Shown here in pieces: positions 25,809-33,838 of a DNA stretch of 64,000 bases. Source of the stretch: Polycyclovorans sp964425915. Lineage in GTDB: Bacteria > Pseudomonadota > Gammaproteobacteria > Nevskiales > Nevskiaceae. The notes under the pieces are model-generated. The model saw nothing but the letters and a program-made list of their open reading frames with translations, made no database searches and was not told the origin of the DNA. The stretch lies in assembly GCA_964425915.1 (NCBI GenBank), contig CAYROO010000008.1, forward strand, positions 38,474-102,473, given 5' to 3'. Each line of letters begins with the position of its first letter. Within the stretch, counting starts at the first letter, position 1. Both the position numbers and the translations under genes were made by a program.

Positions 25809-26734
25809 GGTGAACCTCCGGCATCCATCAGCGACACCCGTGCCAGCGGCGCCGGCAGCTGCTCACTGGTGAGGTAGAACGCCGCAGCGGTGCCGGGCGC
25901 GAACGTGGCCGCCTCGATCTGCGGATAGTCCGGCAAGGCAAACATCTCCGGCGCCGAGCTCAGGGCCTCAGCCCAGGACTGTCCTTCCGCCCGGGTCCAG
26001 CGGTAGGCATGCATGAGTGAGGTGGCGAGGGCGTGACGCTGGTGGTCATCGAAATCCATGGCGGTGATCCAGTTGAACCGGTTGGCATCGCCCTCGTAAT
26101 CAGCCGGGGCACGCGGCAGATTCACCGGACCCAGGTCGGTCATCATGGCCAACGGCAACCCTCGGTCCAGCGGCAGCGCGTACAGCCGCGGCTGCGGGTC
26201 ACGCTTGCTGAGAATGTACGCGGTGTGGCTGTCGGCATCCACCGCCAGCGACTCGGCATCGCGCGGGCCGTCGGGGTAGGCTGCAGCGATGATCGAGGTC
26301 GCACGCAGGTTGATCTGCTGAACGCCCGCCTCCGAAGACACGGTCACCTCGGGCTCCCGCACGCGGAACAACTGGACAAACGGCCGAATCGCGCCGTTGT
26401 CACCGATATCACCGATCAGCAGCCAAGGCTCGCCGTCGTGGATATAACTGGCCAGGTCCTCCCAGTCGAGGTTGAACGGCATACCCACCAGTTGCAGCGT
26501 CGCCACATGGCGGCCGTCGCGGGTGATGCCGTAGACAGCAGTGGCGCCGCCGCTGTCATTGAGGGTCCACAGAAGGTCGTCGCGCCGCTGCGAGCGGGCC
26601 AGCCCGCTGGACTCGTTGATCTCCGGGTTGTCGAGCAGCACTTCAACGATGCCGTCGCCGGCAAATGGCGCGCTGGCACCACAGGCCCCCAGCAACGCCG
26701 CCGAAAGTACGCCGGCCACCACTGCGCCTCTCAT
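25805..26734 (-). CDS. lipoprotein with beta-propeller-like (phytase-like) fold
   Basis: A 309-residue lipoprotein (lipobox LLGAC, Cys18). Motifs in order: NESSGLARSQ, LLWTLNDSGG, NLDWEDLASY, WLLIGDIGDN, PRDAESLAVD. This pattern marks a family of exported beta-propeller proteins related to phytase-like and esterase-like phytase domains. Several acidic residues could bind calcium. It overlaps the PHP hydrolase stop and the small lipoprotein start, both by ATGA. Enzymatic activity is unproven. Confidence 0.7.
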   Translation of the reverse strand: MRGAVVAGVLSAALLGACGASAPFAGDGIVEVLLDNPEINESSGLARSQRRDDLLWTLNDSGGATAVYGITRDGRHVATLQLVGMPFNLDWEDLASYIHDGEPWLLIGDIGDNGAIRPFVQLFRVREPEVTVSSEAGVQQINLRATSIIAAAYPDGPRDAESLAVDADSHTAYILSKRDPQPRLYALPLDRGLPLAMMTDLGPVNLPRAPADYEGDANRFNWITAMDFDDHQRHALATSLMHAYRWTRAEGQSWAEALSSAPEMFALPDYPQIEAATFAPGTAAAFYLTSEQLPAPLARVSLMDAGGSP

Positions 26735-27861
26735 GGGCGGTCAAATCCAAAGTAGATGGGATTGGTCAGGCCGATGAAGCGCCCGTAAAACCCGACCAGC
26801 TGCGCCGGCAGGGTTTCGGCATTCGGCGTGTTGCCCTCCACTTCCACGCGGTAATAGCTGCGCGCACCGGCGGCCGGCGTGTCAGTGAAGGTCAGCGGTG
26901 CCGACACCGGCAGGCGGAATCGCTGCAGCACCGAACCGTTCTTGATCACGGTGACGGTGTAGGTCCCCAGCGCGCGGAAGCCGTCGATGTCGATCCGGAA
27001 GTCCACCGGTGTGCCCGGCGCCATCGTCACGTTATCGCCCATCAGGGTCTCGAAGCGACCATCGCGATCCACATCCGCCCACAGGGCGATGCGCTCGGCA
27101 TCCGGCGCATAGCTGACCGAGGCACGTCCGGCATCCAGAGCCGCCACCACCGCCTCCGGTGTCCGCGACGCCGCGTACACCCAGGTGGTGGGCGTTCCCA
27201 CATTGAGTCCCAGCGGCTCGATGCCCTGCTGGTGGTGACAATCACTGCCGCCGCGTCCAGGCAGGCGCCGACCGGTGGCCAGCAGCTGATCCCACAGCGT
27301 CAGCACCTGGCGGTTGTCACCCGGAAAGCGGAACAGGGCATTCCATACTTCCAGCGAATCCAGACCGATGTCGAAGCCGTACTCCCAGGGGTCGCCGTTG
27401 AGCGGGTGATTGGCGGAGAAATGGGCGCCCTGACGGTCGGCCTCACGGGCAATGACCTTGCCGTCGCCCTCGCGCAGCGCATAGAGCGCCGCGTGATCGT
27501 AGCGGGTTGGCGCGAAGAAATTGGCGTGCCCTTTGGCGGTGGTCCATTCGGCGCCGTACAACAGCACCATCTGCTCGCTGCGGTAAGCCGGGTCGTCCCA
27601 GGTGCTGAGCTGGCCGTCGACATGGTTGTCATGGTCGGTCACCACGAAATAGTCCATGCCACGGGACTCGGCTACGGCGACGATGGCGGCCATCGGGTTA
27701 TCCAGCGCATCGGTACTGTGGTCTGAGTGCAGGTGCAGATCACCCTTCATCCAGACCCCTTGGGACGGTAGCGGCGCACGGCCGTCGTCACCACTGCAGC
27801 TGATCAACGCACTGCAGAGGACGACCCACATCGGCAAACGGTGGAGATGATCGGTCTTCAT
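26731..27861 (-). CDS. PHP-domain metallohydrolase, CehA/McbA family, lipoprotein
   Basis: A 376-residue protein with a signal peptide and a lipobox-like LISC (Cys22 when started at MKTDHLHR). The PHP domain has the metal motif KGDLHLHSDHS (about 39-49), VTDHDNH (about 76) and GRGGSDCHH in the C-terminal half, the trinuclear metal set of the CehA-like branch. A C-terminal beta domain follows from about residue 255. PHP enzymes hydrolyse phosphoester or related bonds. First gene of the exported-protein operon; divergent from the CsoR-family repressor. Confidence 0.8.
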   Translation of the reverse strand: MKTDHLHRLPMWVVLCSALISCSGDDGRAPLPSQGVWMKGDLHLHSDHSTDALDNPMAAIVAVAESRGMDYFVVTDHDNHVDGQLSTWDDPAYRSEQMVLLYGAEWTTAKGHANFFAPTRYDHAALYALREGDGKVIAREADRQGAHFSANHPLNGDPWEYGFDIGLDSLEVWNALFRFPGDNRQVLTLWDQLLATGRRLPGRGGSDCHHQQGIEPLGLNVGTPTTWVYAASRTPEAVVAALDAGRASVSYAPDAERIALWADVDRDGRFETLMGDNVTMAPGTPVDFRIDIDGFRALGTYTVTVIKNGSVLQRFRLPVSAPLTFTDTPAAGARSYYRVEVEGNTPNAETLPAQLVGFYGRFIGLTNPIYFGFDRP

Positions 27862-27925
27862 GGCGCGCATGCTATGCGCAAAACATGACGCTTCGGTCGC
27901 CTGCGGGCGGTGTGTCGCTGGACAG

Positions 27926-27939
27926 GGGTATATTTACCC
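27926..27939. promoter_or_regulatory. inverted repeat GGGTA-TATT-TACCC, likely repressor operator
   Basis: Two perfect 5-bp arms flank a 4-bp AT-rich centre, 26 bp upstream of the CsoR-family gene. G-tract inverted repeats over the -10 region are the usual sites for CsoR/RcnR-family repressors, so autoregulation is likely, perhaps with control of the divergent PHP gene. Confidence 0.55.
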
Positions 27940-27965
27940 GCTTACCCCCCTCCCTGGACCCGCCG

Positions 27966-28283
27966 ATGGCCCGACCTTCGACTGCCAAGCTTGCCGCTGC
28001 CCCCGATCGCCGTCTGGAACCGGGCGCCGACGCCAAGCGCGCACTGATTGCACGGCTGAGGCGCGTTGAGGGCCAGCTGCGCGGTATCCAGTCCATGATC
28101 GAGCGCGAGGAAGGCTGCGAGATGGTCTTGCAGCAGATGGCTGCGTCGCGGCGGGCGCTGGAGCGCGCGTTCTTCGCCACCGTCGCCTGCGCCTACGAAA
28201 TGGAGGCCAGCATCGAACAGGCGGATGATCGCGTCGTCGAGAAGCTGCAGTCGGTCAGCGAGCTATTGGTGAAGTACGGCTGA
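27966..28283 (+). CDS. CsoR/FrmR-family repressor
   Basis: A 105-residue all-helical repressor starting MARPSTAKLA. The family core is clear: RLRRVEGQLRGIQSMIEREEGCEMVLQQMAASRRALERAF in pieces from residue 31 to 70. Cys51 aligns with the conserved first ligand of CsoR, RcnR and FrmR. The residues 25 and 29 positions later, normally His and Cys/His, are Ala76 and Glu80; a Cys lies at 75 instead. It therefore lacks the usual Cu or Ni site and may sense something else, such as a reactive electrophile. Its 3' end is convergent with yceH. Confidence 0.85.
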   Translation: MARPSTAKLAAAPDRRLEPGADAKRALIARLRRVEGQLRGIQSMIEREEGCEMVLQQMAASRRALERAFFATVACAYEMEASIEQADDRVVEKLQSVSELLVKYG

Positions 28284-28301
28284 GGTTAGCCGCCAGGAAG
28301 C

Positions 28302-28919
28302 TCAAACCCCGAGCTGCGCTTCCAATGCCGCCAGACGCGCTTCCAGCGCGGCAACCCGCGCTTCAAGGTCGTTCCGCTCGGCACGACTGACCGGGGCTGC
28401 CGGGGAGCTGACGGTGGCGGGCACATCGGGCTCGCCACACAGCAGGTGGGCCCAGCGAGTGGCCGCCTGCCCGGGCTGACGCGGCAATTCCATCACCAGC
28501 GGATCGGCGCGATCCAGCAGATCATCCAGCGCCGACTGCACCCCCGCGGCATCCTCCGGCCCGCCAATATAGGCAGCATTGCCACGCAGCTCGGCCACGG
28601 TCTGCGGGCCGCGCAGCATCAGGGTCACCAGCACCGCCTGCACCTCACGCTTCAGCAGCATCTGGTGCTGGAACTGCTGACGCCACTTGGTGGCGCGGGC
28701 GCTGTCATCGCGCTTCACCCAGTCCATCGCCTCGAAATCACGCAGGGCGCCGCCCACCTCACCTTCGGTGAGCTGCATCTGGGGCGAACGCTGACTTTTC
28801 TGGTTACAGGCGTTGACCAGGCTATTGGTGGTGAGCGGGTAGTACTCAGGCGTGCTGATGGACTTCTCGACCAGGGTGGCGATGACACGCGACTGGACCG
28901 GACTGAGCTGAGGATTCAT
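28302..28919 (-). CDS. YceH family protein (DUF480)
   Basis: A 205-residue protein with two winged-helix units characteristic of YceH: LSPVQSRVIATLVEKSISTP and YYPLTTNSLVNACNQKSQRSP at the N-terminus, then LMLRGPQTVAELRGN. The C-terminal tail from about 170 is a short coiled coil (RVAALEARLAALEAQL). The role is unknown, though the fold suggests DNA or protein binding. The start overlaps the transaldolase stop (ATGA), placing it last in a three-gene unit. Confidence 0.9.
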   Translation of the reverse strand: MNPQLSPVQSRVIATLVEKSISTPEYYPLTTNSLVNACNQKSQRSPQMQLTEGEVGGALRDFEAMDWVKRDDSARATKWRQQFQHQMLLKREVQAVLVTLMLRGPQTVAELRGNAAYIGGPEDAAGVQSALDDLLDRADPLVMELPRQPGQAATRWAHLLCGEPDVPATVSSPAAPVSRAERNDLEARVAALEARLAALEAQLGV

Positions 28920-30004
28920 GCGGTTTGCAGTTGGTCACGTTTGGCGGCGACGGCCGCAAGCAATTGCGAGAAAGCGGTTTCGAACTGGGCGATGCCTTCG
29001 GCACATAGCTGTTCCGTGACCGCCGCCAGATCCAGTCCGGCAGCGGCCGCGGCGTCCAACACCGCCTGGGCAGCGGGCAGGTCGGCATCCAGCGTGCGCG
29101 CTGGCGTGCCGTGATCACGGAAGGCGTCCAGGGTGGCGGGCGGGACGGTGTTGACGGTGTCCGGGCCGATCAGGGCATCCATATAGAGCGTGTCCGGATA
29201 GGCGGGGTTCTTGGTCCCGGTGCTGGCCCACAGCAGGCGCTGCGGACGCGCGCCCTGCGCCTTCAAAGCCTGCCAGCGCGCGCCCTCCAGCATCTGCAGA
29301 TAGTCGGCATAGGCGGCACGCGCATTGGCGATGGCCACCTGGCCACGCAGGGCTTCCGGCAGCTGGGGGTCACTGGCGGCATCAATCCGGCTGACAAAGA
29401 AACTGGCCACACTGGCGACCCGACGGGCATCACCGCCGCCGCCCACCCACTGCTCAAGGCCCTGCAACCAGGCCTCGGCAATGGCGCCATAGGCGCGCCG
29501 CGCAAACAGCAAGGTGACGTTCACCGAGATGCCGCGCGCCAGCAGGCGCGGCAAGGCCAGCACGCCGGCGGCGGTGCCGGGCACCTTGATCATCAGGTTG
29601 GGGCGGTCGACATCGGTCCACAGCCGCAGCGCTTCGGTGACGGTGCCATCGGCGTCGTGGGCGAGGCGTGGCGATACTTCCAGGCTGACAAAACCGTCGG
29701 CGGCCTCGCTGGCGTCATAGAGCGGACGGAAGTGATCGGCTGCGGCGCGGATGTCGGCGATCGCCAGATGTTCGTATAGCGCTTCCGGCTCGCTGAGCCC
29801 GCCCTGCACGGCAGTGCGCAGCGCGGCATCGTACAGGTCAGTCCCGCCGATGGCCTTCTCGAAGATGGCCGGGTTGGAGGTGAGGCCGCGGACGCCGTCC
29901 TCGGTGATCAGCCGATCCAGTGCGCCGCTGCTCATCAAGTCGCGACGGATGTAATCCAGCCACACGGACTGGCCATGGGTGTGCAGTTGTTGCAGTCGGT
30001 TCAT
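28916..30004 (-). CDS. tal: transaldolase
   Basis: A 362-residue transaldolase starting MNRLQQLHTHGQSVWLDYIRRDLM. It moves a dihydroxyacetone unit from sedoheptulose 7-phosphate to glyceraldehyde 3-phosphate. The GLTSNPAIFEKAI segment (about 40) and the Schiff-base lysine in NLMIKVPGTAAG (about residue 138) are present, with STGTKNPAY near 262. The length and N-terminus are those of the longer TalA/TAL-PGI-type branch without the isomerase. It overlaps both neighbours by 4 bases. The open frame upstream of this start runs antisense-like through the neighbouring gene and is not used. Confidence 0.93.
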   Translation of the reverse strand: MNRLQQLHTHGQSVWLDYIRRDLMSSGALDRLITEDGVRGLTSNPAIFEKAIGGTDLYDAALRTAVQGGLSEPEALYEHLAIADIRAAADHFRPLYDASEAADGFVSLEVSPRLAHDADGTVTEALRLWTDVDRPNLMIKVPGTAAGVLALPRLLARGISVNVTLLFARRAYGAIAEAWLQGLEQWVGGGGDARRVASVASFFVSRIDAASDPQLPEALRGQVAIANARAAYADYLQMLEGARWQALKAQGARPQRLLWASTGTKNPAYPDTLYMDALIGPDTVNTVPPATLDAFRDHGTPARTLDADLPAAQAVLDAAAAAGLDLAAVTEQLCAEGIAQFETAFSQLLAAVAAKRDQLQTA

Positions 30005-30660
30005 GAGGATTCGTTGCCGCGGTGGTAGGTGCCGAACAGGCGATCCGCGATGGGATAGGTGATGTTGAAGTTGCGATGGCTCATCAAGGCCGGGCGGTGA
30101 TGGTCGAGGTGCAGCCGCCGCAACCGGTCGAGCCCCGGGAGTCGCCGCAACCAGTGGCCGTCGGGGGCATGGTACGCAAAGTGCAGCCACTCGTAGTTGA
30201 GGAAGTAGCCCACCGCGGTCGCCACGAACAACCAGGCGACATTGGCGCCCAGCAGCCAGGCGATGAGCCCCCCTGCCGGTACCGCGAAGGCCAGCACGAA
30301 GAACACCAGCAGCACCGGCGGAAACAGCACGGCCTTGAAGTCACGCGGCCCATCAAACTGCATCTGCTCCGGCGTGAAGAAGACATGATGCTGGTGGGTG
30401 TGTCGACGAAAGATCAGTCCAAAGCCGCGCCTGGGCCGGTGCATCACCCCACGATGGCCGGCCCATTCGGCGATGTTGGCGTAGACGAAAGTCAGCGGCA
30501 CCGCCAGCCACTCCAGCGGCTGCACACTGTCCAGCCGCGACAGGCTGAAAGCGATGACGGCCAGACACCCCAGGCTGGTGAAGGCGAAATGCGCCCAGCC
30601 GCTATAGCGGGGCCCGATGGCCTCACGGCGATATTGTCGGCGGAATTCGCTGGGCTGCAT
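30001..30660 (-). CDS. fatty acid hydroxylase/sterol desaturase family membrane protein
   Basis: A 219-residue integral membrane protein starting MQPSEFRRQY. It has four hydrophobic segments and the di-iron histidine clusters GHRGVMH, RRHTHQHH and HLDHHRP expected of the fatty-acid hydroxylase superfamily, plus NYEWLHFAYH. Such enzymes hydroxylate or desaturate lipids with O2. It is first in an overlapping unit with tal and yceH. The substrate cannot be read from sequence; carotenoid, sterol and fatty acid lipids are all possible. Confidence 0.85.
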   Translation of the reverse strand: MQPSEFRRQYRREAIGPRYSGWAHFAFTSLGCLAVIAFSLSRLDSVQPLEWLAVPLTFVYANIAEWAGHRGVMHRPRRGFGLIFRRHTHQHHVFFTPEQMQFDGPRDFKAVLFPPVLLVFFVLAFAVPAGGLIAWLLGANVAWLFVATAVGYFLNYEWLHFAYHAPDGHWLRRLPGLDRLRRLHLDHHRPALMSHRNFNITYPIADRLFGTYHRGNESS

Positions 30661-30709
30661 GAACAGTCCTCGGGGCAACCAGACCCCGAGGATAACCGAG
30701 GCATCCGGC

Positions 30710-31927
30710 TCAGGCGGCGACGAGCATTTTCCGCACCACCGCCTCGCAGGCGGCACGATCCATGTAGCGCGGCACGGCGTAGGTCCAGTGGGCTTCGTCC
30801 AGGGCGGCATCGACGATGCCCGGGATGTCCTGGGCCTTCAGCTTGTCAACCTGGCTGGGGATGTTGAACTGCTGGTTCATCTCGCGGATGCGCGCAATGA
30901 AGCGGTCGGCCAGTTGCGTATCGCTTTCCCCGCCCTGCTTGAGTCCGCCGGCTTCGGCCAACTCGGCCAAGCGGCGGGTGCAGTTGGGCTTGGAGTAGTC
31001 CAGCACATGCGGCATGACGATGGCATTGGCCAGTCCATGCGGCACGTGGTATCGGGCACCGAAGTTGTGGGCGATGGCATGGACGTAGCCGACACCGGCG
31101 CGGGTGAAGGCGAGGCCGGCCAGGTAGGAGGCCTGCGCCATATGCTGACGCGCTTCCAGATTGGTGCCGTCGGCGTAGGCCACCGGCAGCCACTTGAGAA
31201 TCAGGCGCGTGGCCTCGAGCGCATCGCGGTCGGTCTTGCCGATGGCATTGCGCGAGATGTAGGCCTCCACTGCATGGGTGAGCGCATCCATGCCGGTAGC
31301 GGCGGTAATCGGCGCAGGCAGACCGGTCATCAGGCCACCATCGAGCGCGGCCATGTCGGGCAGCAGGCGCGGCGTCATGATGGCCAGCTTGCGCTGGGCC
31401 TCCGGGTCCGACACCACCGCGGCGATGGTCACCTCGGAGCCGGTGCCGGCGGTGGTGGGCACGGCGTAGAGCGGCAGGATCTTCCACCACACCTTGAATA
31501 GCCCGGCCATCTTCAGCACCGGCTTGTTGTTGGTGGCGCGCGCCGCGATGACCTTGGCGGCGTCGATGGAGGAGCCGCCACCGACCGCGAGGATGGCACC
31601 GGCGTCAAACGCCTTGAGCTGGGCCAGGCCCGCCTCGATCTGGGCCACGGTCGGGTCGGGCAGCACGCCATCGAAGATCTGGGTCTGGACACCAAGACCG
31701 TTGAGCTTGTCCACCATCGGCGCGATCAGACCCAGCTTGACCAGCATGGCGTCGGTGACGATCAGCACCCGCTTGACGCCGGTGCCGGCAATGGCCTCAC
31801 ACAGCGCCAGCGAGGCACCCGCGCCGGTAAACATCTTCGGCATCGGAAAGGGGATGAAATAGGAGCCGATCTTCAGGAACCACATGACGATCTTGAAGAA
31901 CAGGACCTGGAGCGCAAAGGGGATCAT
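30710..31927 (-). CDS. iron-containing alcohol dehydrogenase
   Basis: A 405-residue group III alcohol dehydrogenase starting MIPFALQVLFFK. It carries the NAD-binding GGGSSIDAAK motif near 105 and the iron-binding segment HAIAHNFGARYHVPHG near 275-290. The N-terminus (first 25 residues) is unusually hydrophobic and could attach it to the membrane. It reduces or oxidises a primary alcohol/aldehyde pair. It stands alone, 49 bp downstream of the hydroxylase start. The frame extends upstream through low-quality Arg/Gly-rich sequence, which I reject. Confidence 0.92.
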   Translation of the reverse strand: MIPFALQVLFFKIVMWFLKIGSYFIPFPMPKMFTGAGASLALCEAIAGTGVKRVLIVTDAMLVKLGLIAPMVDKLNGLGVQTQIFDGVLPDPTVAQIEAGLAQLKAFDAGAILAVGGGSSIDAAKVIAARATNNKPVLKMAGLFKVWWKILPLYAVPTTAGTGSEVTIAAVVSDPEAQRKLAIMTPRLLPDMAALDGGLMTGLPAPITAATGMDALTHAVEAYISRNAIGKTDRDALEATRLILKWLPVAYADGTNLEARQHMAQASYLAGLAFTRAGVGYVHAIAHNFGARYHVPHGLANAIVMPHVLDYSKPNCTRRLAELAEAGGLKQGGESDTQLADRFIARIREMNQQFNIPSQVDKLKAQDIPGIVDAALDEAHWTYAVPRYMDRAACEAVVRKMLVAA

Positions 31928-32118
31928 GGCAGGCCTCGAAAGGAAAAATCGTTGGAAATCAGGGGTGCGGCCACGCCGCAATCGGCTGGCATCATAGCCA
32001 GACCGGTCGTTCAAGGCACCCCTGCCGCCCATCCGTCCGGCCACCCCGCCCGCCGCCGGCCCCGCCGGGCGGCCATCCATGGGCGTATGCTGGCGACTCG
32101 CCCCCTCGGGTCCCGACC

Positions 32119-32376
32119 ATGAATACGCCCCGCCTGCTCGCCCTCGCCGCCCTGCTCACCGCCACCGTCGTGCTCGCCGCGCCACAGCTGGAGCAAGCCG
32201 GGGTGGCCCACGTCAAGGTCGGGCAGAAACTGATGCTGCAGGCCGATGGCAAGCGCTACGCCGAAGGCACCGAGATCACCGTGATCGACACGCAAGATCG
32301 CTCAGTGGCGCGGAAGGCACGCGTGGTCCAGATGCTGGGCGGCAACAAGTCGGTGATGGTGGAGATCCTGGAATAG
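32119..32376 (+). CDS. small exported protein
   Basis: An 85-residue protein with a classic signal peptide (MNTPRLLALAALLTATVVLAA, cleavage after residue 20-21). The mature 64 residues contain a repeated beta pattern (VGQKLMLQADGKRYAEGTEITVIDTQ), perhaps a small beta-barrel. Not a family I recognise. It is divergent from the alcohol dehydrogenase and ends 7 bp before the convergent kinase stop. Confidence 0.65.
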   Translation: MNTPRLLALAALLTATVVLAAPQLEQAGVAHVKVGQKLMLQADGKRYAEGTEITVIDTQDRSVARKARVVQMLGGNKSVMVEILE

Positions 32377-32383
32377 CCTGCTC

Positions 32384-33838
32384 TCAGGGCGGCAGCATCA
32401 GCTCCACTCGGGTCCCGGGCCGTAGCGGCAGGAACTGCAGGGTGGCGCCGATCTCGCGGGCGCGCTGGCGCTGGTTGGCCAGTCCATAGTGGCCCTCCGG
32501 TACCGGCTGTTCGGGATCGAAGCCGGCGCCATCGTCGTCGACCTGCAGCAGCAGCGGCGCTGCCTGATCGGCCTGCACCGCACGCACAACGATCTGCGAG
32601 GGCTGCCCATGCCGCAGCGCGTTGACCACCGCTTCCTGGACCACGCGCATCAGTTGCAGCAGCTGCCCGGGCTTGAGTGTCGGGGCGGCGGCCATGCCGC
32701 TGAGATCGAGCCGCAGCCGCACCCCCTGATCCTCTCCAAGATCGACCAGCCGCGCGTGCAGGTCAGCGAGACCACTGCGCAGACTGGCCCCCTCGGGTGA
32801 CAGCGAACTGAGGATCAAACGCAGGTCGTCCAGAGCCGATTGCAAGGCGCGCGCCACCGGCGTCTGACCCGCGCCCTCGTTGAGCAGTCGCGACAAGGCC
32901 AGCACCAGCGTCCCACCCATGCCGTCGTGCATGTCGCGGAACAGACGCTCCCGCTCGCTGGCGACCGTGCGAGCCTTTTCGGCAGCCTTGAGCTGCTCGT
33001 AGCTGTCGGCAATCTCGGCCTCCCGCGCCGCCACGCGCGACTCCAGGGTGGCCGCCCAACGCTCGGATTCGCCCAGGGCCTGGCCAAAGCGCTGCAACAG
33101 CCAGCTGATCGACACCAGCACCGCGATGGGCGCCATCAGCAGGAACCAGGCGGGCGTTTGCCAGAGGCTCCCGCCCGGCAGCAGCGCGGCCTCCCACAGG
33201 ATCGATGCACCCATGCAGTGGGCGGCGACCTGCATCACGAACGACAATGGCGTGGGCCGCCGTAGGTGCTCCCAGACATACACCACCAGGTTCAGGGTGA
33301 AGCCGTAGACCACCAGCAGGCCGTAGGCAATGGTGGCTGCCTGTGGCAGCCACGCGGGCGTCACCAGGCTGGCGGTCACCATGGACAGCGTCAGCAGGGT
33401 GACAACGGCTGCCATGAGCCTCCGCAACTGCGGCATGTCCCGGGCAAACAGGTGCAGCCCCAGCATCTCCGATGCGCTGATGTATCCCGCCAATGCAACC
33501 ACCGACAGCGCGGCTGCCGGGACCGGCAACTGGGTGTGGTCGATCAGCCGCGGCAGGCAGTAAAGACAGCCCGACACACTGGCCACGGCCAGCCACAGAA
33601 AGCTGCGTTCCTGACGGCGGCCCCACCAGATCGCCGCCGCCATTATCCCGATCACGGTGGTCGGCACGATCAGTCCCAGCAATAGGAGTGGCCGGTCCAA
33701 CAGAGACTCGGGCCCCAACTGACGCAGGCCCAACAGCATCAGTCCAGCAACCAACAGCGGCCCCAGACAACGCCAGAACCAGCGTCGGCTGCGGCGATCG
33801 ACCCCCTCGATGCCAAGACGCTGCAGGCCGTCGATCAT
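32384..33838 (-). CDS. membrane sensor histidine kinase, NarX/HisKA_3 type
   Basis: A 484-residue kinase starting MIDGLQRLGIE, whose ATG overlaps the regulator stop (ATGA). Residues about 20-250 hold seven hydrophobic helices resembling a 7TM sensor. A coiled coil (255-298) leads to the phospho-acceptor His304 in FRDMHDGMGG, then a HATPase domain with VDDDGAGFD and GLANQRQRA. There is no periplasmic sensor domain, so the signal is probably membrane-borne. It is co-transcribed with the fused regulator, its likely phosphorylation partner. Confidence 0.87.
   Translation of the reverse strand: MIDGLQRLGIEGVDRRSRRWFWRCLGPLLVAGLMLLGLRQLGPESLLDRPLLLLGLIVPTTVIGIMAAAIWWGRRQERSFLWLAVASVSGCLYCLPRLIDHTQLPVPAAALSVVALAGYISASEMLGLHLFARDMPQLRRLMAAVVTLLTLSMVTASLVTPAWLPQAATIAYGLLVVYGFTLNLVVYVWEHLRRPTPLSFVMQVAAHCMGASILWEAALLPGGSLWQTPAWFLLMAPIAVLVSISWLLQRFGQALGESERWAATLESRVAAREAEIADSYEQLKAAEKARTVASERERLFRDMHDGMGGTLVLALSRLLNEGAGQTPVARALQSALDDLRLILSSLSPEGASLRSGLADLHARLVDLGEDQGVRLRLDLSGMAAAPTLKPGQLLQLMRVVQEAVVNALRHGQPSQIVVRAVQADQAAPLLLQVDDDGAGFDPEQPVPEGHYGLANQRQRAREIGATLQFLPLRPGTRVELMLPP

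Noticed and set aside
24203..25813. 536-codon plus-strand open frame
   Set aside because: Antisense to the phospholipase-like gene and the Pro-rich lipoprotein; no motif.
28916..30190. Longer N-terminus for transaldolase
   Set aside because: The extra 62 codons overlap the hydroxylase gene and have no family similarity; the ATG at 30004 overlaps its stop as in the rest of the unit.
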